From Strigamia acuminata (Eukaryota; Arthropoda; Chilopoda; Geophilomorpha; Linotaeniidae), in assembly GCA_949358305.1 (NCBI GenBank), contig OX442315.1:15838427-15898426 (forward strand): a stretch of DNA of 60,000 nucleotides, in the 5' to 3' direction. The notes beneath the pieces were generated by a model that saw only the letters and a list, made by a program, of their open reading frames with translations, was not told where the DNA came from and did no database searches. Every line of letters begins with the position of its first letter. Within the stretch, counting starts at the first letter, position 1. The position numbers were made by a program, and so were the translations under genes. Below are positions 54,632 to 60,000 of the stretch, in pieces.

Positions 54632-55690
54632 CGAGTGAACTTATAACTTATTTTTGCGGTTTTTTTTGTGTAATCACGTGAATGTACTTCAAACTTAGTC
54701 CGTGATTGGTCTATGTGTAAGTTATGATTGTACTTAAAATTTAAAACCTGAATTATGATTGCGGAAGTCTCATAAATGTGTAAAAAAAAATGTCTCGAAA
54801 TCAAATGAATTGAATTCTCTAATTTTTGTAGAGATGACGTTGACGACACAATTGCAATGGGCATGTACAAAATGCTTCGAATAAGGCGATCAGGGTACTG
54901 CTGAAAACCAACAACGACTACGGTACTTTTAAAAAATTTGTACAATTCGCGGGTTGCCGGACAATTACCGGTAAGTACAGTTAAGTTGCAGTGCAAAGAT
55001 GGATCGGCTTTTGCCCATAAAAATTTACAGCTTGCCGGTAGTGGCTATATCTAAAGCAATATTCAGTCACGAGCACATGGAGAATGATACCAACGCTGGA
55101 CATTACAACCGAAATCATGAATATTTTCATTAAATTTATAAATGGGCAAGACATCGCTAGCAAAGATGAAAAAGGAGTACACGAGATAATAATTGAATTA
55201 GTAAATGGTTTAATTTTTAGGTTTTCCCACGCTTTGGATGTAAAAACTGTTCGAGATTATACGTTCTAGCCAAGGATACAAGGATATATCTTCTATAACC
55301 TTGCTCCAGCAACAGTGTCAAGTGACGACACCTGGTGACCGTGTGGCGCAATGATAGCTGACTCGCGCAGTCAAAGCATTCAAGTAAATTAATCATTTAC
55401 CTCCCGCAATAAGGCAAAAGATATACGGTATAGAAACTTAAATTTTGTTTTTGTGTGTTTTTAATAACTGATGTGTAAATTTACGATATTCGAAATGATT
55501 CATCGTTAAAGCAATAAAACCTAGGTGGCACTGTTAAACGACAGTCACAAATTAGCCTATTGTGAAATGCAGGAAAGTGAACATATAAGTAATAGTTTAT
55601 GACATCTTGTTTATTTAGGGAACATACAGATCATGAAATTTCTTTTTTTTGCAGATTTATTTAGTAGTAATATTAGGACAAATCTGAAAC
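54632..55690. other. Spacer upstream of the lifeguard gene
   Basis: No gene could be supported. Minus-strand frames at 54981-55163 include a hydrophobic stretch but match nothing securely. 55337-55372 has a tRNA-like 5' half (GTGGCGCAATGATAGC) without a matching 3' half. Confidence 0.35.
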
Positions 55691-55694
55691 GGAA

Positions 55695-55810
55695 TTATAA
55701 AATAGAATAAAATAGAATAAAATAAAATAGAATAAATTAAAATAAAATAAAATAGAATAAAATAGAATAAAATAGATTAAAATAAAATAGAATAAAATAG
55801 AATAAAATGA
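55695..55810. repeat. Simple repeat, AATAGAATAA / AATAAAATAA
   Basis: Tandem 10-bp units AATAGAATAA mixed with AATAAAATAA and one AATAGATTAA. Confidence 0.95.
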
Positions 55811-57312
55811 AAATAATTTTCTAGACCAATTCGGTGTTGTCGAGACAGTAGAAAATCATGCACACTACGATACCTCGCAGTCCCATTTCACTTTTCGTAA
55901 CATTTTCGTGAAACTATACTTCCGCGCGGTCGGAATCGCTCCGACCCCCGCCTATCAAGTCTCATTTCCAAAACATTTGCTTGGCGATATTTTACTTACT
56001 TGTGAAACTTTATTTTCAACGCACTCGAGGAAATCGTCTTTATTTTGTCGCACCTATTTAAAAAGTATAACGTAATTAATATTTTGAAAAATGAATAACC
56101 ACGTACACCATGTTTTGGAAATTAAATAACAACTGCATTTTCTATTGTTTCATATCGCTTGTGTAGTTTAAATGCATTATCAGTAATATCGCTGGCACTA
56201 TCAATTAATGTCACCTCAATGTTTATAATATCGAATAACGAATTCCTGTACTTTGCACTTGTACTTTGCCCAATGGTTCCTTAAATTTATTCAGCTCAGA
56301 AATAAACTCATTAGTTGCTTGACAAGTCTCAGTTCTCACATGGCGCAGTCGATGCAGCGAACAAAATGCAGTTGAAAGAAATGAAATTTCAATTTAAACA
56401 ACTGTGAGCGAAAATCGTGAGTACAAGCCAAACAAGGCTTTCTTTTGGACTGAAATTTGAACTCAACGAGCTGCGACGACGACTATTTGTACAGACTATT
56501 TGTAAAGTTGGTTACGCTCTCACCGCAGAAAAAAAATGTATTACAGTAAAATAAAAACAAAATGTAATAGAAACAGTTCTAACTTCTGACCGCATCTATC
56601 TCTTAACTGAACGCTATTTCAACCAAGACGCATTACTCGCTCGAATATTGGAGGTGGTAAAAGGTCAACATTCCAAAGCTTTCATTGACTCTGGTGTATA
56701 CATCATGTAACTATTGAGAGTTAGACGCACAATCGTTCATTCTCTCCGATTACTCATTTTTCATAATATACAGGATAACGCAGATAAAGATATAACTAAA
56801 AATTTTATGAAATTAGAGATTCAATCGACAGGGTATTTGAGAATTGGCTACATTGACATTCTTTGGTTGTTTTGTCATCCACTGAATATTCTATAACACA
56901 GTCACCATTAGATTTACCAAAAAATTGTCCGCTCAAGTCTCAAGAAGGCATCTTCACAGGAGGCAGCAGAAATTATTACATGCAAAAAAAACAATGAAGA
57001 ATCTCAATTTTTTCCCTTCTGAGACAAATGTTTAAAAATTCTGTTGGCAGATTGCACCATTCTGTGAACATTTTTCAAGTAATATCTGCTTCATACCTCA
57101 TGGTGTTGTGTTACTGCTTTTATGATGCTATTGAACTAGCAAATGTTGCCACAACATTACAATTAGTGCTTTTACACGTCTTATTTCTAGCACTGCAGAT
57201 CTTGCACTATAATTTTGAATACTGAATCGGATAATTTCATAAAAATCTTATTAGTGATATCTTTGTATGCCTGGTCCTGTATCTGCATAACGTATTAATA
57301 AAAGTAAAAACT
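55811..57312. other. Spacer, no supported gene
   Basis: AT-rich with a few plus-strand frames (for example 56714-56896 and 57028-57225) that lack splice support or recognisable motifs. The 57028-57225 frame is hydrophobic but has no family signature. Confidence 0.4.
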
Positions 57313-58045
57313 CTATACCAAATCTGCACATTCTTTTAAAGCTTCTACAACCGGAAGTTGATCCTGAAAAAAAGAAAGTTTATTTAAGAAATTCAACATA
57401 AAAAATAAAAATCTGAAAAAAAAAAATTTGCAATTAAGTTTTTAAATAGGACCCCTAAACAAGGCGTCTAAAAGGGCCACACAAACCATAAATCGAAATC
57501 AATCGAGGCAATGGTAAACATTAAACAAGCATCACCACCTCATTACAGGGGGAATCAGACATTTAAATAAGAAAAGAAGTCTTTTGACTTTTTCATTTGC
57601 AACAGCATAATCTATCCGCACACTTGAGGGAGCATTTGGTACGTAATTTTCTTGGTGGATATAAAAGGATACCGGGTCATTAGCATAGTCTGAGTTAATT
57701 AAATGAGGGCGCGAGATAATCGTATATAAACTGTGAGAAAAAAAAAGTTACTTGTTTTTTTGGTAACAGGTTATTTATTATAGTGACGACAGTAGGTAAG
57801 ATGTTCAAGTTTGGTACTCCATTATTTCTGTAGCCACTCAGAGTAGGTAGCTTCAGTACTCCGCCCGCTAGCAAAGCAACGTCAACTATTTTCTAAAAAG
57901 TAGTAAAAAATTATTTCCCTGTCTCGAAATCAACAGCTTAAAATCTTACATAGGTCGCTTCTTCAATCGCAGTACAATTAAATTCAGTTGACTGTGCAAT
58001 AGCCATGACAACAAATGAGACTAAAAGAATTGCAATAATCTTCAT
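57313..58045 (-). CDS. Small secreted protein, 95 residues, three exons
   Basis: Minus-strand exons are 57950-58045, 57752-57892 and 57313-57363, all phase 0 with GT-AG borders (donors GTAAGA, GTAACT; acceptors TTTTTAG, TTTTCAG). The first exon encodes a clear signal peptide, MKIIAILLVSFVVMAIAQ, with likely cleavage before STEFNC. The mature part of about 77 residues contains AGGVLKLPTLSGYRN and ends DQLPVVEALKECADLV. It has only two cysteines, one near each end, as in small helical secreted proteins such as secretoglobins, but no sequence match supports that family. The second intron holds an open but unspliced stretch. No signal-peptide-bearing neighbour is seen. Confidence 0.72.
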
Positions 58046-60000
58046 AGTGATGACTTCAATTCTTTTCAAATTCTATGGAATACATGCACAGTAAATAAGT
58101 TATACACATACCGTAAGCAAATTTAAACTGTAATCTCTAACACAATTTGACATGATTGAATCTTTAGATTATTTGGATCATTGTATTATTTTTGCAGACA
58201 GGGGGCGGATCAACGTTGGGGGTGGGGGATGTCATGTGAACCATGGCTGCCACCTTGAGTGATGACAAACTAAAAAAAATTATTAATTACTCCGTATTAT
58301 TTTAAGCATCAAACATTCATTTTTGGCCAAAAAAAAATTATTTTTAAGTCATCATTCATAAAAATTCTATTTTTATATGCAAAAATGAACCAAAAACCAC
58401 ATCCCCAATTTTTCAGAAGAGTGGGATCACGGATTAGAATCTGGGATGAGATGACAATTCTCTTGTTTGCTTGCTGAGTCACCCCGTGACTGCACAAGGA
58501 TGGGTTTTCTAGAAGACAATTGTCAACAAAATAATTGACACCATCAAAGAGTTGCAATAATCTGCCTGGTGTCTCTAATATTTCAACTGATATGGATTGT
58601 AAATGAAAGATATAACGCTCGATTATAATTATCTCGTTTATTTTGCCTAGAACGTCTTTTCAACACTTCACTTTTTGCATTCATTTAGAAAAAGTTTCCA
58701 AAAGAAAAATTCGCATTTTTAGGTTTAAAAATTAAGTCAGTTAGAAAATACTTGCCTGGAATTGTAGATTCAATGCTGACACGAGAATGTCTTATGGAAA
58801 TCCAATGCTTGAGCAGAGCATTTATATTGGTACACAAATTTTGAATAGAAATTTTTTATTACACATCCATTCAATTGATAAAAATAATTGACATCTGGTT
58901 CAGAAAGAACGAACTTTTGTGTTTTACGATTTTGCTGCGTCGGCGGCTACAGTAAAACGTAAAACGTTCTTTGTTAAACCAAAAGTTTATTCGCATAAAT
59001 TTTTAACTACGTAAAAACCAAATTTACAACTGGCAGTGCAACCTGTATTTGCTTCCGCATGCCTAACTCGACCTTGATTTGATTATGATTACTCTAAAAA
59101 CAAAAAGACTCGTAAGACAATTTGGGCTACAATAAAAATAAAAATTATTTATAAAAATTATTTATAAAAATTATTTATAAAAATTATTTATAAAAATTAT
59201 TTATAAAAATTATTTATAAAAATTATTTATAAAAATTATGTATAAATATTATACAAAAATATTATACAAGGTGAGGCACCTCATACGACATTTCTGATTA
59301 TTAGCAAAACAAAGCCTTTGATTAAAAAATGATACAGAGAGAGGTTGTTTGGTTTAACTTTTAAAAGACAAAGAGAATTTATTCTCTTTGCCCCTTAAAA
59401 CCAATATTTATTTTTCAATTGGTTGATGTCTTGAAGTCTTGATTGTCATTCCAAGGTCGATTATTTTGGGTTAGTTTGAGTTTTGTTGTTTAGATTTTTC
59501 CGATCTTTATTGTTATTGTTTAATTGTTCTTTCTCTCCCCGTGTAGGCTTCAGCTGTTGGGAGGGTCAGGAATACATCTGTAGTACCAATAAACTAGTAT
59601 TATTATATTATTATTATTAACTCCATTTTTTTCAATGGATACCCTCAGTTTTTCTTACATTCTTAAAAAAATTCCGTATTCACCCAACCCATTTTTGACC
59701 CAAAGCCAAAAAATATTTCCAAAAATGTATGACTATTTCATGTTTATGAAGAAATTTAACCAATTTGGTATTTGTCGAAAGAGTTTGACTAGTAATGGTT
59801 AATGATCAATATTGAAAATAGATGGCGCTACTACAAATTAGCGGTAAATTCGAATTATATAATTGATATTTGCTGTTGTAAAAAAATTCAGACACGGGCA
59901 GGTACGATGGAATGTTATGTGCGACCAGCCACGACACCCATGGGGTTCATACCCTGTGTGTGACGGGTCGGTTGCTGGTATTTGCGTGCCTTTATGTTAC
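58046..60000. other. Spacer to the window end, no supported gene
   Basis: AT-rich single-copy DNA. A frame at 58309-58557 (minus) lacks supporting signals. 59140-59245 is a simple tandem array (separate entry). Confidence 0.45.
59140..59245. repeat. 13-bp tandem repeat (AAAAATTATTTAT)
   Basis: About eight consecutive units, the last two degenerating (TATGTATAAATAT). Confidence 0.95.

Noticed and set aside
54981-55163. Hydrophobic minus-strand frame resembling a ligand-gated channel transmembrane segment
   Set aside because: Only one hydrophobic stretch after a possible acceptor. No Cys-loop, M1-M2 or neighbouring exons were found, and the resemblance is too weak.
55337-55372. tRNA-like 5' half with an A-box-like GTGGCGCAATGATAGC
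   Set aside because: No matching anticodon arm, T-arm or acceptor 3' half follows. It is at most a degenerate tRNA or SINE scrap.
57600-57750. Open minus-strand stretch inside intron 2 of the small secreted protein gene
   Set aside because: Its open frame is out of phase with exon 2 and the in-phase reading stops after 11 codons, whereas exon 2 joins exon 3 cleanly.
1-60000. CRISPR arrays, operons, bacterial genes
   Set aside because: Direct repeats here are contiguous or transposon-derived, without spacers of constant length. All supported genes are spliced and animal-like.

Overview
This is an AT-rich nuclear window from an invertebrate animal. The evidence is small GT-AG introns, metazoan gene families (an M2 angiotensin-converting enzyme, a lifeguard/TMBIM protein, THAP domains) and a dense load of animal DNA transposons (Tigger/pogo, Tc1/mariner-type, PIF/Harbinger) with BEL/Pao and Ty3/Gypsy remnants. 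A compact tunicate-like genome would fit, but nothing here fixes the species. Most long open frames are chance readings through AT-rich repeats; real genes are split into short exons and were found by splice-site and frame logic.

Layout. 1-24.98 kb holds two diverged tandem units. Unit A has an ACE gene (294-2558, 5' end outside the window) followed by member 1 of an unrecognised gene family (5077-13208, truncated). Unit B has a 5'-truncated, frameshifted ACE pseudogene (13829-16177) followed by family member 2 (17919-24978, with a nonsense codon). The spaces are filled with hairpin elements, a 21-bp satellite, a 1.4-kb inverted repeat and two THAP-domain exons. 30.0-51.1 kb holds three more members of the same family (members 3, 4 and 5), all apparently intact. 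Each has a first coding exon of only four codons, a long intron, a main exon of about 1 kb and a short third exon that a plain ORF scan misses. Member 4 is a hybrid: its 5' part matches member 5 and its 3' part plus downstream spacer match member 3, as expected from unequal crossing-over inside the ORF between 38016 and 38041.

A 6.9-kb LTR element (41799-48707, minus orientation) sits in the spacer between members 4 and 5. It has equal-length, apparently identical 1160-bp LTRs, a 4-bp target duplication, a polypurine tract and a candidate primer site. Its interior is almost entirely one 1435-codon ORF with no recognisable reverse transcriptase, integrase or protease.

51.8-58.0 kb carries two genes on the minus strand. 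One is a lifeguard/TMBIM gene in 12 recognisable exons, including three consecutive near-identical 27-nt microexons encoding a Gln-rich decapeptide. The other is a three-exon gene for a 95-residue secreted protein. Between and around them lie a Gypsy integrase scrap, a duplicated last-exon fragment of the lifeguard gene and simple repeats.

The strongest candidates for something undescribed are the five-member gene family with its hidden third exon and recombinant member, and the pol-less LTR element with a giant ORF. Functions for both remain unknown from sequence alone.
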